A program made the position numbers and the translations under genes. From an uncultured Poribacteria bacterium (lineage in GTDB: Bacteria; Poribacteria; WGA-4E; WGA-3G): DNA of 64,000 bases. Below are positions 1-7,505 of this stretch, one piece after another (the stretch's first letter is position 1; each line of letters opens with the position of its first letter). The DNA is taken from positions 4,517,200 through 4,581,199 of the forward strand of contig OX639973.1 of assembly GCA_951828385.1 (NCBI GenBank). Direction: 5' to 3'. Below the pieces are notes generated by a model, which searched no databases, was not told where the DNA came from, and worked only from the letters and a program-made list of their open reading frames with translations.

Positions 1-233
1 CTTCAGAACTTTTAGCGAAAGCCAAGTCGGGGGAAGCGATCCCTTGCAGTGAATGTGAGGGGAAAATCGCCGCCGCCGACATTTTAAGTTTCGTGTTTAA
101 ATTGGGGAAACTCGCGCCGCGGATGGAAAATGCAAACGTTGGTGATATAACTTGCGTCCAATGCCAAGAGGCGGACCCAGATATCAAAATCACGCCGCGT
201 GGTCCCGATGTTAAATTCGTCCGTGGTGGCTAA
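1..233 (+). CDS. C-terminal part of an unrecognised zinc-ribbon-like protein
   Basis: An open frame enters from the left edge and stops with TAA at 231-233, giving 76 codons. It holds two Cys-x2-Cys pairs (CSEC and, about 40 residues later, CVQC), the spacing of a four-cysteine zinc ribbon, and ends in a short basic tail. The family is not recognised and the N-terminus lies outside the window. It is on the same strand as rlmB, 39 bases upstream, with a palindrome between them. Confidence 0.55.
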   Translation, partial: SELLAKAKSGEAIPCSECEGKIAAADILSFVFKLGKLAPRMENANVGDITCVQCQEADPDIKITPRGPDVKFVRGG

Positions 234-240
234 CTTCAAT

Positions 241-261
241 GGGCGGATGCCTTATCCGCCC
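241..261. repeat. REP-like palindrome upstream of rlmB
   Basis: An 8-bp perfect inverted repeat (GGGCGGAT / ATCCGCCC) with a 5-base loop lies just after the stop of the preceding gene. It could terminate that transcript or be a dispersed extragenic palindrome; no T-run follows. Confidence 0.55.
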
Positions 262-272
262 CTACTTCCACT

Positions 273-1013
273 ATGCCTGAATACGTCGTTGGCAGAAACC
301 CAGTCATAGAACGCCTACAGCGTGAGTCTCAAGATGTAGAAAAAATCTGTATCGTTGAAGGGAGCACGCACTCGCGCATCCACCAAATTATCACAATGGC
401 GGAACGGGCAGGTATTCCGATAGAACACTGCACGCGGCGCGAATTAGATAGACTTGAACCCTCCGTGCCACATCAAGGTGTTATTGCTGTTGTGAGTACC
501 CCGCATTATAGTGATTTGTCATCAATACTTGCGAAGGTGCAACACGGGGCGCGCGATGCGCTGTTGGTTATGTTAGACGGGGTTCAGGATCCGAGGAATC
601 TCGGGGCGATCCTCCGAACTGCCGACGCTGCGAATGCCGACGCTATTATCATTCCAAAGAACCGTGCTGTCGGTATCACAGCCGCGGTCCACAAAGCATC
701 AGCAGGCGCATCCGCCTATATCCCTATTGTCAAAGTAACGAACCTCGCCCGCACCATAGACACGCTTAAAAAAGCAGGCATCTGGGTCGCAGGTGCTACC
801 GGAGATGCGTCATTGCTATACACCGATGCAGATTTTAACGGCCCGTTATGTCTCGTGTTAGGCAGCGAGGGGACAGGCATCCGACGGCTCGTCAAAGAGA
901 AGTGTGACTATCTCGTGCATCTACCAATGTTCGGAAAAATTGCGTCGCTCAACGTTTCGGTTGCAGCCGGTGTGCTACTCTATGAAGTGCTTCGGCAACG
1001 TGATGCAAAATGA
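273..1013 (+). CDS. rlmB: 23S rRNA 2'-O-ribose methyltransferase, RlmB/TrmH (SpoU) family
   Basis: This 246-residue protein has the RlmB layout: an N-terminal substrate-binding domain (VVGRNPVIERL near the start, then HQGVIAVV) and a C-terminal SPOUT methyltransferase domain. The three SpoU motifs are visible: NLGAILRTADAA with the catalytic Arg, LGSEGTGIRRL, and SLNVSVAAGVLLYE, which together form the knotted SAM site. E. coli RlmB methylates G2251 in the 23S rRNA P-loop. The length matches the family. No good ribosome-binding site is visible before the ATG. The gene converges on radC with only 5 bases between stops. The exact target nucleotide is inferred from family resemblance. Confidence 0.9.
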   Translation: MPEYVVGRNPVIERLQRESQDVEKICIVEGSTHSRIHQIITMAERAGIPIEHCTRRELDRLEPSVPHQGVIAVVSTPHYSDLSSILAKVQHGARDALLVMLDGVQDPRNLGAILRTADAANADAIIIPKNRAVGITAAVHKASAGASAYIPIVKVTNLARTIDTLKKAGIWVAGATGDASLLYTDADFNGPLCLVLGSEGTGIRRLVKEKCDYLVHLPMFGKIASLNVSVAAGVLLYEVLRQRDAK

Positions 1014-1018
1014 ACCCT

Positions 1019-1768
1019 TCAAATGAATCCCTCTTCCTTTAGACTCACAAAAATGCCGTCCCCGATGACGATATGATCTAATACTTTGATCCCGATTTGG
1101 TTGCCAGCCTCGATCAATTGTTTGGTTGCCCGAATGTCTTCCTGACTCGGTTGCGGGTCGCCAGACGGATGATTATGGACGAGGACGATTGAGTTCGCGG
1201 ATTCCTCAATTGCGAATCGAAAAATTTCGCGTGGGTGAAAGACACTGGCGTTGAGTGTACCTTCAAAGACGGTTGTTTCGGATAACAATTTTTTCCCCCA
1301 AGTCAAATCGTCGTTAAGATCACCAGCGACACCTTTGGTTGTCACGCCGCCTTTGGTATCAAGACATAAGACGCAGACAATTTCCTTTTGTAGGTAACGC
1401 ATTTTAGACATCATCAAGTCGGCGACATCGGAGGGTGAGGTAATTTTATCTCGCTCGGCATGGAAACGTGCCAATCGCTTGCCGAGTTCGAGTGCTGCGA
1501 CGATCTGTGCTGCTTTCGCTTCACCGACGCCTTTGATTTTCTCAAATTGCTTAGATTTGTAATCAGCCATCCGTTTGAGGTCACCTTCAAGTGCTGTAAG
1601 GATCTGTTCGCCGAGTTGGATCGCACTCGTTCCTTGGAAGCCGCTTTTGAGAATAATCGCTAAGAGTTCTGAATCCTTCAGAATCTCTGGCCCGTACTTA
1701 TGAAGCCGTTCACGCGGGCGTTCATTTTCGGGCAGGTCCTTAATTCGCGTACGGTATTCGTCAGACAT
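1019..1768 (-). CDS. radC: RadC-like JAB-domain protein (UPF0758)
   Basis: This 249-residue protein has the RadC organisation: an N-terminal helical region (LPENERPRERL, SELLAIILKSG), a helix-hairpin-helix (KGVGEAKAAQIVAALELG) and a C-terminal JAB/MPN metalloprotease-like domain with the zinc motif HNHPSGDPQPSQED. The cellular role of RadC is unsettled despite the DNA-repair name; many homologues sit on mobile DNA. The start is supported by AAGGG about 6 bases before the ATG. The upstream side faces a long repeat-rich gap. Confidence 0.88.
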   Translation of the reverse strand: MSDEYRTRIKDLPENERPRERLHKYGPEILKDSELLAIILKSGFQGTSAIQLGEQILTALEGDLKRMADYKSKQFEKIKGVGEAKAAQIVAALELGKRLARFHAERDKITSPSDVADLMMSKMRYLQKEIVCVLCLDTKGGVTTKGVAGDLNDDLTWGKKLLSETTVFEGTLNASVFHPREIFRFAIEESANSIVLVHNHPSGDPQPSQEDIRATKQLIEAGNQIGIKVLDHIVIGDGIFVSLKEEGFI

Positions 1769-2796
1769 TGGATCCCTTTCAGTCTCATAGAAAATTTAAC
1801 GGCAATTATACCGGATTTTCCGAATAAAAACAAACGAAATCTGATCTTTAGCAAAGTCATTTGGTTTTATAGTTTGGGAACTCATTCTTAATAGCCACCC
1901 TGCTACCTATACACTGAGAACCTTTGTAGCATAGGCTGTTAGCCTGTGCGTGTATAGGGTTTAAACTAACAATAGACGCTACAAAAGAGAAAACTAAATG
2001 ACCCTGGATCTTTAGGCAGAGCCACTCTTTAGAGATGGAAACTGAAGAGAAGAATGGATGATTGAACAGCTCTGGCTTGACGATCAGGACCATTCAGTTC
2101 TCGGTTTTTTGTCCAATTTTAGACCCTCCCAGGCCCGGTAGGTTCGGTTTGCACCGCACCATAGGTGTCAATTTTAGAAACAACAACCGTCGCGGTTCCC
2201 AGGTCCGGTAGGGTTTTTGATAGGGTGTTTCTTCGCGGTTTCCTAACCGAACCGGATACTCCGCGGAAACCTTGACGGCTTCAAAAACCTTTTGAATCCC
2301 GTCGCAGTCCCCAGACCGGATACTCCGCGAAAGCCTTGAAAACTTCAAAACCCTCTTAAATCCCGTCGCAGTCCCCAGACCGGTAGGTTCGGTTTCCCAA
2401 CCGAACCGGATACTCCGCGAAAACCTTGAAAACTTCAAAACCTTCTTCAGTCCCGTAGGGTTTATTTCCTTGGGGTTTTTGCTTGGGTGTTTCTGCGGAT
2501 TTCTTCAGTATGTTTATAGCAGCGTGTGACCAAAAAGACCCAGGTTTCCCTGTAAGGGCGGAAACCTGTATAGAGACTGCTACAAAATGCTATGAAAACC
2601 CCTAAATTGACACCTATGGTGCGGTTTTGCGGTGTACACACCCAAATTTTGCCCACACGCGGAGACCAAATTTGTCTTTGCTTTACATTTGCGATCTGCA
2701 TTCCTAACCGCACCGGACTTCTAACAAATTACCGAATTAATTTTTTAATCTTCATCAAGAAAAAATGCGCATAAAAGGTGTGAGGCCCCGGTGACG
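1769..2796. repeat. Gene-free stretch filled with dispersed composite repeats
   Basis: No convincing gene lies here. From about 2100 to 2760 it is built of short units that recur near 61.9-62.3 kb. These are a CCGGTAGGTTCGGTTT unit (about 2135 and 2381), a unit starting CCGGATACTCCGCG (about 2252, 2316, 2406), an ATAGGTGTCAATTTTAG unit (about 2163, inverted at about 2604) and TTTTTGCTTGGGTGTTTCT (about 2474). The stretch GGTTCGGTT-tccc-AACCGAACC near 2390 is a 9-bp hairpin. Open frames through it are shadows of the repeats. Confidence 0.75.
1923..1949. repeat. Short hairpin repeat, copy 1 (TTTGTA..CTGT.AG..TGTG)
   Basis: A 27-base unit with a 5-bp stem AGGCT-gtt-AGCCT. Related copies at 42849-42875 and 59105-59130 keep the outer sequence and the loop, but the stem reads AACCT/AGGTT and AAACT/AGTTT, so paired bases change together. 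Confidence 0.6.
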
Positions 2797-2850
2797 CAAT
2801 TTTTGCGTATGGATCTACAATTTTTGCGTGTTCTTAAGCAATTTTTGCGT
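2797..2850. promoter_or_regulatory. Three 12-bp sites at exact 21-bp spacing, likely activator sites
   Basis: The 12-mer CAATTTTTGCGT occurs at 2797-2808, 2818-2829 and 2839-2850, so start-to-start distance is 21 bp twice, two turns of the helix. The array lies about 190-245 bp upstream of a sigma-54 promoter at 3040. That is the usual place for binding sites of a sigma-54 enhancer-binding protein. Identity and phasing are seen directly; the function is inferred. Confidence 0.6.
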
Positions 2851-3039
2851 ATGGACAACAGGTAGGAGATCGCGAACAATCCTCATTCCTGCAGCAAGTG
2901 CCGCCTTTTTTTGAAAAAAGTTGCAGTTTCTGAATACCTCGGAGAACCGAGTGTGTGTTTATGTTTTAGACGGATGACAGCGGGAAATCTCTTTGGAATG
3001 TCAGCGGTTTTAGCACGAATTAGTGTTTTCGGCCGGACA

Positions 3040-3056
3040 TTGGCACGAAACTTGCT
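3040..3056 (+). promoter_or_regulatory. Sigma-54 (-24/-12) promoter
   Basis: TTGGCACG at 3040-3047, AAAC, then TTGCT at 3052-3056 match the sigma-54 consensus almost base for base, with GG and GC separated by exactly 10 bases. Transcription would start near 3067, about 110 bases before the ATG at 3177. Confidence 0.8.
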
Positions 3057-3176
3057 TGCTTAACTATTAAAGTCTGGGCAAATGATGTCCATTCTATGTT
3101 GCGTTTCCAATTTCATAAAGACGAACGGGCGAGTAGCAAATGCCTATCGCCCGTGGATAATATAAGGAGATTTACC

Positions 3177-3953
3177 ATGCGTTTTCAGAACCTTACGATA
3201 ACCCTCACCTTGACGTGCCTCTCCATCGTAGCCATCGTAGCATTGGCACTCCTCCCGATAACCGACGCAATCGGTAACTGGTCGGGTCCCGACAGCTCCA
3301 AAAGTTATTCGAGGTCTGATCTGGATGTCCATGAACAAGGCTGGTCGCTGAGTGCCAGTTTATCCGCCAGTAGTGGCGGTGCCTCTGCTTCTGTCTCCCC
3401 CTCCATTCATACTGTAGGGGTTTTTACATCAGAGAAGACATACAGCGGATCGGCGAATGTGCGCCCCTGGCGAGATGCCGGCAAACGGATAACCTACTAT
3501 AATTGTGCAGATTATTGCTCTGAATGCTCGGGCAGCAATGGGCTTGGTCACCCGCTGGTGGTAGATTTCAAATACGATGAAGATCCTAAGCATGAAACCA
3601 TTTTCGCAACAGTGGACATGGTGACCCAAGTTCAGGTTTGGGGCAGAGAAAAACACTTGAGAACTAGAGAGTACATTGGGAGTACAGTGTCAACGACTGT
3701 GGGGATTGGTGATTATGCGTCTGCAACGATGGGTGGTGAGCAGTTCTCGTGGACAGAAGGTGGCGTGAAATACTGGGAAATCAGCAAGAATAATAGAACG
3801 AATCCCGAGTCAGGTCCCTCTAACGGGACCGAGGCTGGGGTGGATAATTGGTCGGCGCGTAGCGGTGCCGAAGCGTCATTCGATTTTGAAGATGCTAGCG
3901 ATTCTTCTATCAATGAAGTTAACACTTATAATTCTGTAACCTATACGCCATAG
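3177..3953 (+). CDS. Secreted protein of unknown function, sigma-54 controlled
   Basis: The ATG at 3177 follows AAGGAGATTTACC, a strong ribosome-binding site; a longer frame starting at 3096 lacks one. The 258-residue product begins with a signal peptide (MRFQNLTIT, hydrophobic stretch, cleavage probably near Ala-Ile-Gly at residues 32-34). The mature part is Ser/Gly/Thr-rich, with a small cluster of cysteines (YNCADYCSECSG) and many alternating polar/hydrophobic stretches suggesting beta structure. I do not recognise the family. It is the first gene after the sigma-54 promoter and is followed by a hairpin and a second exported protein gene, so both may form one transcription unit. Surface or extracellular location is inferred. 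Confidence 0.7.
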   Translation: MRFQNLTITLTLTCLSIVAIVALALLPITDAIGNWSGPDSSKSYSRSDLDVHEQGWSLSASLSASSGGASASVSPSIHTVGVFTSEKTYSGSANVRPWRDAGKRITYYNCADYCSECSGSNGLGHPLVVDFKYDEDPKHETIFATVDMVTQVQVWGREKHLRTREYIGSTVSTTVGIGDYASATMGGEQFSWTEGGVKYWEISKNNRTNPESGPSNGTEAGVDNWSARSGAEASFDFEDASDSSINEVNTYNSVTYTP

Positions 3954-3976
3954 CTAGCAGTTTCTATGAACCCTCG

Positions 3977-4001
3977 GCGGTACCACCACGGTGGTTGCCG
4001 C
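3977..4001 (+). terminator. Intergenic hairpin between two exported-protein genes
   Basis: GCGGTACCACC-acg-GTGGTTGCCGC forms a near-perfect stem, 24 bases after the stop of the preceding gene. There is no T-run, so it is more likely a processing or attenuation hairpin than a full terminator. Confidence 0.4.
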
Positions 4002-4030
4002 TGGGGTAACATGATAAAGGAGGTTACGTT

Positions 4031-5704
4031 ATGTTCCGCGTGTTCCGCAAACCCCATTTAATTGTGATCCTACTTTTGGTGCTGCTCGGTAGTCTCTTTT
4101 TCCTCTACCGTCACGCCTGGATCCCAGGGGAAGGACTAAACCCATCCAGTGAGGAGTCCCGTTCCTCATCTGAAAAGGATGCCGCGCCGACATCGCATTC
4201 GTCCTGGCTGCCTGTGCCGAGTGGCTCGCGTGTCCACTTGCATCCATTAGCGGACCCGGTGAAACTTGCCGAGGCAAAGCAACAGATGGTCGGTTCATGG
4301 GACGAATGGCTGGATGCCACCATAGAAGTCCTACTTGCTGAAGCCATTCTATATGGGAAAGTTGAAACCTCAACTCTCAGCATGTTCTGGGTTGAAGATA
4401 CCCTAGAGGAGGTGGCACAGCGGCGCGCCTGGCTCCGGGAAGTGCTCACACGGCATATAAAACATCACAAAGTGTGGCTGAAACCGCCCCCCGAATACCC
4501 AGGAGGGCTGGTACCAGTCTCCGAATTGGGTAAGTATCAGGGGGTTTACCCACCCACCCCCGAGTCTCTTATCGCCGCGTTTGATGCGGTCTTTATGGAT
4601 CGGTATCCGAAATCGTCGGCATTCATGGACGAACACTATCCGAAAGAAAGGTGGCTTGGAACGCTGTTTGAGAAGGGAGTGCACCTTGAAGAATACGCGG
4701 ATTATAGTTATTATCTCGGATTGCGAAAGCAGCTGCTTCGGAAAAAAGAGAAACCCGAAGAGTGGCGTTCCGGGGTATTCGGCATTCCGATTACCACTGA
4801 CTTTGACGAATATGCAGACGGGTTCCTTGACCGGAAGATCTGGGAATACAGCATCGTCCAGAAGGTGCGCGCAGAGAACCCTGATACATCACCGACGGTT
4901 TACTTCCCCGCCGAACACCCCGATAAGTATTATCCCGTAGTAGGAAAAATGACCTATGTTAACTTAGGCCCTAACCGAGAACGCATGAGTGCGTCGGGAG
5001 TGCTCTTGACTGATGAACAGAAGGATAATCTCTGGAAAAAAGGGATTGAACCGGAAGATATAGAGATCGTCTATATTGATGACAATGGCAATGTGCTCTC
5101 CGAGCCGCCGTCTCTTATCAATGAACGGACGCTCATTTTGCAAGGCGTGTCCGAATTTGACGGGGTCAAAGTCACACCGGAGAACTATGAGTCATTGATA
5201 GGTGTGCCAATGCCTGTGGAGTGGTTAGAAAACTATGAACAGCGCGAAACACAAACGACCGGCCCTATACCTACTGATCCAAACGAAGCTATCCACACCG
5301 TGGCACGCGATGCCATGCAAGCCAAGCACGCGCGATTCCAAGAGGGGCTCCGTGAACTTGAAAGATTTATCAGCATGAGCGATACTGAGTTTCAAGCAGC
5401 ACTTGACCAACGTTTCACACCCCAGCTCCCCGAACTCCCGACCGCAGAACGACTTGAAAATCAACTCTGGTCGGAGGCACAATCCGCGCTGATGACACCC
5501 GCACGTTTTGAGGCAGCCCTGAAAATCCTTGAACAATACGGCCCCGAAGAGGGCATGCAACGGCTCTCCAAGGCAGACCCGAAAGCCGCGGCACAGGTGA
5601 AACGCGTCTTCGGCGGCACCTCGGCCCCCGAACAACCGCCTAAACCGCCAACGCGCCCGAAACAGCGGGAAGGAACAGCACCGCCTGAACCCAACGCACC
5701 GTAG
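4031..5704 (+). CDS. Large membrane-anchored protein of unknown function
   Basis: The start is fixed by AAAGGAGG seven bases before the ATG. The 557-residue product has one N-terminal hydrophobic segment (residues about 10-27) with basic residues before it, which fits a membrane anchor or uncleaved signal. The rest is hydrophilic and rich in Glu, Pro and Tyr, with helical C-terminal stretches (about 420-520). It ends in a Pro/Lys/Arg-rich tail (PPKPPTRPKQREG). No enzyme motif is recognised. It follows the sigma-54-controlled secreted protein and is followed 10 bases later by a broken membrane gene. Confidence 0.65.
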   Translation: MFRVFRKPHLIVILLLVLLGSLFFLYRHAWIPGEGLNPSSEESRSSSEKDAAPTSHSSWLPVPSGSRVHLHPLADPVKLAEAKQQMVGSWDEWLDATIEVLLAEAILYGKVETSTLSMFWVEDTLEEVAQRRAWLREVLTRHIKHHKVWLKPPPEYPGGLVPVSELGKYQGVYPPTPESLIAAFDAVFMDRYPKSSAFMDEHYPKERWLGTLFEKGVHLEEYADYSYYLGLRKQLLRKKEKPEEWRSGVFGIPITTDFDEYADGFLDRKIWEYSIVQKVRAENPDTSPTVYFPAEHPDKYYPVVGKMTYVNLGPNRERMSASGVLLTDEQKDNLWKKGIEPEDIEIVYIDDNGNVLSEPPSLINERTLILQGVSEFDGVKVTPENYESLIGVPMPVEWLENYEQRETQTTGPIPTDPNEAIHTVARDAMQAKHARFQEGLRELERFISMSDTEFQAALDQRFTPQLPELPTAERLENQLWSEAQSALMTPARFEAALKILEQYGPEEGMQRLSKADPKAAAQVKRVFGGTSAPEQPPKPPTRPKQREGTAPPEPNAP

Positions 5705-5714
5705 AGGAACACAA

Positions 5715-5992
5715 ATGAAACTTCACACGATTACCAAACACATCGGGGCAGCCGCACTGCTCCTCCTGATACTACTCGTGGGAGGTTCGATACGCCTGCA
5801 GGGGCTCCCCACCCTTCCCACCGGGCAGTTTGCCTCCAACGATGCGTACCTTTATTACTCGCATGCGGAATCGGTCTCGCTTACCTCGCCCTCCAGCGCG
5901 AAACCTTCACGCAAAGCATCTATCCACTTGATATAATAGAAAATCCGGAACACCTCAAAACAGCACTTGAGGCGAGGGAGGTCCGCAAATGA
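5715..5992 (+). pseudogene. Chimeric remnant: start of an STT3-like membrane protein joined to the tail of another gene
   Basis: The frame starting at 5715 (RBS AGAGGA) encodes a membrane segment followed by a stretch ending NDAYLYY. That resembles the first transmembrane helix and the following D-x-Y region of large STT3/PMT-like glycosyltransferases, then runs out of frame to a stop at 5934. From about 5863 a different frame reads CGIGLAYLALQRETFTQ and continues to a TGA at 5990-5992, which overlaps the next ATG as ATGA. An abrupt frame switch with two unrelated-looking halves fits a deletion that fused two genes. Family resemblance of the first half is from memory; the origin of the second half is unknown, possibly a secretion or pilus gene. 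Confidence 0.5.
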
Positions 5993-6483
5993 AACTCACT
6001 TGGAAACACCTCAGCATTCTCGGAACCGTCCTCCTTTGCTATCCTTTACTCGCACACATCCAGTGGAGCCGGGGCCTAGAACAGCCACCCAAAAAAGTTT
6101 ATGTTGTTCATGACATGGCGCGAAAAAAAACTGTGAAAAAAAACAAGAAACTCTACGCGCACCTGATACCGAAGCCCGTTGACACGCAGGAACAATTTTT
6201 GCAAACCATTCTTGAGAGCAACATCTTCGCGCCCCTCGGGTGGGAACCAACAGAGGCAACCCCCACCTATCGACTGCTCGGCACATATGTCCCGATTGCA
6301 CAGAAAATAGATGCAACGGCTATCTTACAAGAGACAACGAAAACGGGTGCTATCAAGGTCGTCTCCATCGGTACGAAACTTGGTGCAGACACTGTCGTCT
6401 TTGACATCCAACCGAAACAGGTGGTGCTGAAAAAAGGGAAACAACGGATAACCCTCACGCTTGGTAAATTTCAATTCTTATAG
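5989..6483 (+). CDS. GspC-like type II secretion/pilus inner-membrane protein (weak match)
   Basis: This 164-residue protein has an N-terminal membrane helix (residues about 6-23), a basic linker, then a small beta-rich domain. The pattern FLQTILESNIFAPLGW followed by YRLLGTY resembles the N..(I/L)F..L...L.G. signature of GspC homology regions or PilP-like domains, which link inner- and outer-membrane parts of secretion or pilus machines. The ATG overlaps the previous stop as ATGA, so it was translationally coupled to the gene whose tail survives just upstream. Its stop codon TAG lies at the outer end of a terminal repeat sequence (AGGACTTACGCA at 6482), so the original C-terminus may have been altered by an insertion. 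Neighbouring decay suggests it may no longer function. Confidence 0.45.
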   Translation: MKLTWKHLSILGTVLLCYPLLAHIQWSRGLEQPPKKVYVVHDMARKKTVKKNKKLYAHLIPKPVDTQEQFLQTILESNIFAPLGWEPTEATPTYRLLGTYVPIAQKIDATAILQETTKTGAIKVVSIGTKLGADTVVFDIQPKQVVLKKGKQRITLTLGKFQFL

Positions 6484-6493
6484 GACTTACGCA
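6482..6493 (+). repeat. Solo terminal repeat AGGACTTACGCA
   Basis: These 12 bases are identical to the terminal inverted repeat of the small element at 59084-59203. No matching inverted copy is seen nearby, so this is a solo end or a decayed element. It supplies part of the stop codon of the preceding gene. Confidence 0.6.
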
Positions 6494-6562
6494 CTCCTCT
6501 TATAGTAAAGTCGAAAAATAATTTAACATATTATTAGATTTATGTGAGACTCTAAGTCTTAA

Positions 6563-6778
6563 CAATGTCCAGAAAAACGCCAAGTCTATCTTGATGCGTT
6601 TGACCTTGACATTTTCTCAACCCGATTGCTGATTGTTGGCCTCGTTTTCTTTGCGGTGGTTGCTGCAGGCACGCAGCTGTATAGTTGGCATGTTAGACAC
6701 ACCACTGAAGCGGAGTTAGAACGGCATGACCAATTTTTACGAGTCTGCTACGGTAGTCCTTGCCCGATGTGCAACTAA
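6563..6778 (+). pseudogene. Remnant of a membrane-protein C-terminus
   Basis: A frame open from 6563 to the TAA at 6776-6778 has no ATG. It encodes one clear membrane segment (LLIVGLVFFAVVAAGTQLY) and a tail ending CYGSPCPMCN. The composition looks like genuine coding sequence. It may be the surviving 3' part of a gene lost when the region around 5.7-6.5 kb was rearranged. The family is not recognised. Confidence 0.35.
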
Positions 6779-6804
6779 TGGTCAGAAAACTTTTTTCACT
6801 ATCA

Positions 6805-6830
6805 GGCGGGTAATCCATGGGTTACCCGCC
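6805..6830 (+). terminator. Hairpin GGCGGGTAA / TTACCCGCC
   Basis: A 9-bp perfect stem with an 8-base loop lies 27 bases after the stop of the membrane-protein remnant. No strong T-run follows. Confidence 0.45.
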
Positions 6831-6920
6831 ATACAAGGTTGTGTTGTTTGTGAAAAAGCATGTTTCAAGCATATTCGCGTTTTCCTGTAAAGTGTTGATA
6901 TGCCTTCTCACGCTACTAAA

Positions 6921-6963
6921 AAAATCCTGCTGATGTCTTGAAGGGCATCGGCAGGATTTTTTT
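6921..6963 (+). terminator. Strong intrinsic terminator
   Basis: AAAATCCTGCTGATG pairs with CATCGGCAGGATTTT over 15 positions (one G-T pair), with a 10-base loop and a run of seven T. It separates the decayed region from the partner-switching cluster. The A-run on the left arm lets it work in both directions. Confidence 0.8.
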
Positions 6964-7013
6964 GCCGCCTCTGAATTAAACGACTGCTCAGAAAGATTCA
7001 TTTAAATTTCAGG

Positions 7014-7042
7014 TTGACAAATAATTTAAAATGCTGTAAAAT
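7014..7042 (+). promoter_or_regulatory. Sigma-70-type promoter for the STAS gene pair
   Basis: TTGACA (7014-7019), a 17-base spacer and TAAAAT (7037-7042) match the housekeeping consensus closely. Transcription would start near 7049, about 48 bases upstream of the ATG at 7097. Confidence 0.75.
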
Positions 7043-7096
7043 TAAAAGAATAAATTGGTGCTTCAGTTTTTCAGAAAATCAAGAAGGAGAGAATTC

Positions 7097-7438
7097 ATGG
7101 CAACTACGATTCGCCAGCAAGATGGCGTTGCAATTTTGGAACCGAACGGCAAAATAATGGGAGCCTCCGTCTCGGAGTTACGAGACGTGATCACGTCGCA
7201 AATAGATGCCTCCGATGAACCCCGTATCCTCATCAATTTCGAGCGCGTTTCGATGATGGACAGTTCAGGACTCGGTACCCTCATGGGTGCGCATGTCGCT
7301 GCAACACGGAAGAATGGGCGCATCGGTGTCATCCATGTCGGAAAAAACATCAAAAACCTGATTGTCCGAAGCCGGTTGGTCAGTATCTTTGAACATTTTG
7401 ACGACGAGGATGCTGCAGTTTCCGGGCTATCGAGTTGA
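7097..7438 (+). CDS. STAS-domain anti-sigma factor antagonist (RsbV/SpoIIAA-like)
   Basis: The ATG at 7097 follows GAAGGAGAGAATTC; an in-frame start at 7055 lacks such a site. The 113-residue product is a single STAS domain with the conserved phosphoacceptor region MMDSSGLGTLMGA (serine in the D-S-S-G loop) and the end pattern LIVRSRLVSIFEHFDDE. In the SpoIIA/Rsb scheme the unphosphorylated antagonist binds the anti-sigma kinase and frees its target; phosphorylation by the kinase and dephosphorylation by a PP2C phosphatase set the switch. A paralogue follows 67 bases later, and matching kinase and phosphatase genes lie at 11.6-13.2 kb. Confidence 0.85.
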   Translation: MATTIRQQDGVAILEPNGKIMGASVSELRDVITSQIDASDEPRILINFERVSMMDSSGLGTLMGAHVAATRKNGRIGVIHVGKNIKNLIVRSRLVSIFEHFDDEDAAVSGLSS

Positions 7439-7505
7439 GGTTAATCAGCACAATTAAGAGAACGTGCCTATAACCCTGACTAACTATAGTATTTAGGAGT
7501 GAATT

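Noticed and set aside
2094-2713. Small open frames in the 2.1-2.7 kb gap as genes
   Set aside because: They run through duplicated repeat units, give repetitive Arg/Thr/Pro peptides and lack ribosome-binding sites.
2797-2850. CRISPR array
   Set aside because: Only three 12-bp repeats with 9-bp spacers; far too short, and better explained as regulator sites.
3096-3176. Upstream extension of the secreted protein (start at 3096)
   Set aside because: It has no ribosome-binding site, whereas AAGGAG precedes the ATG at 3177 and the signal peptide begins there.
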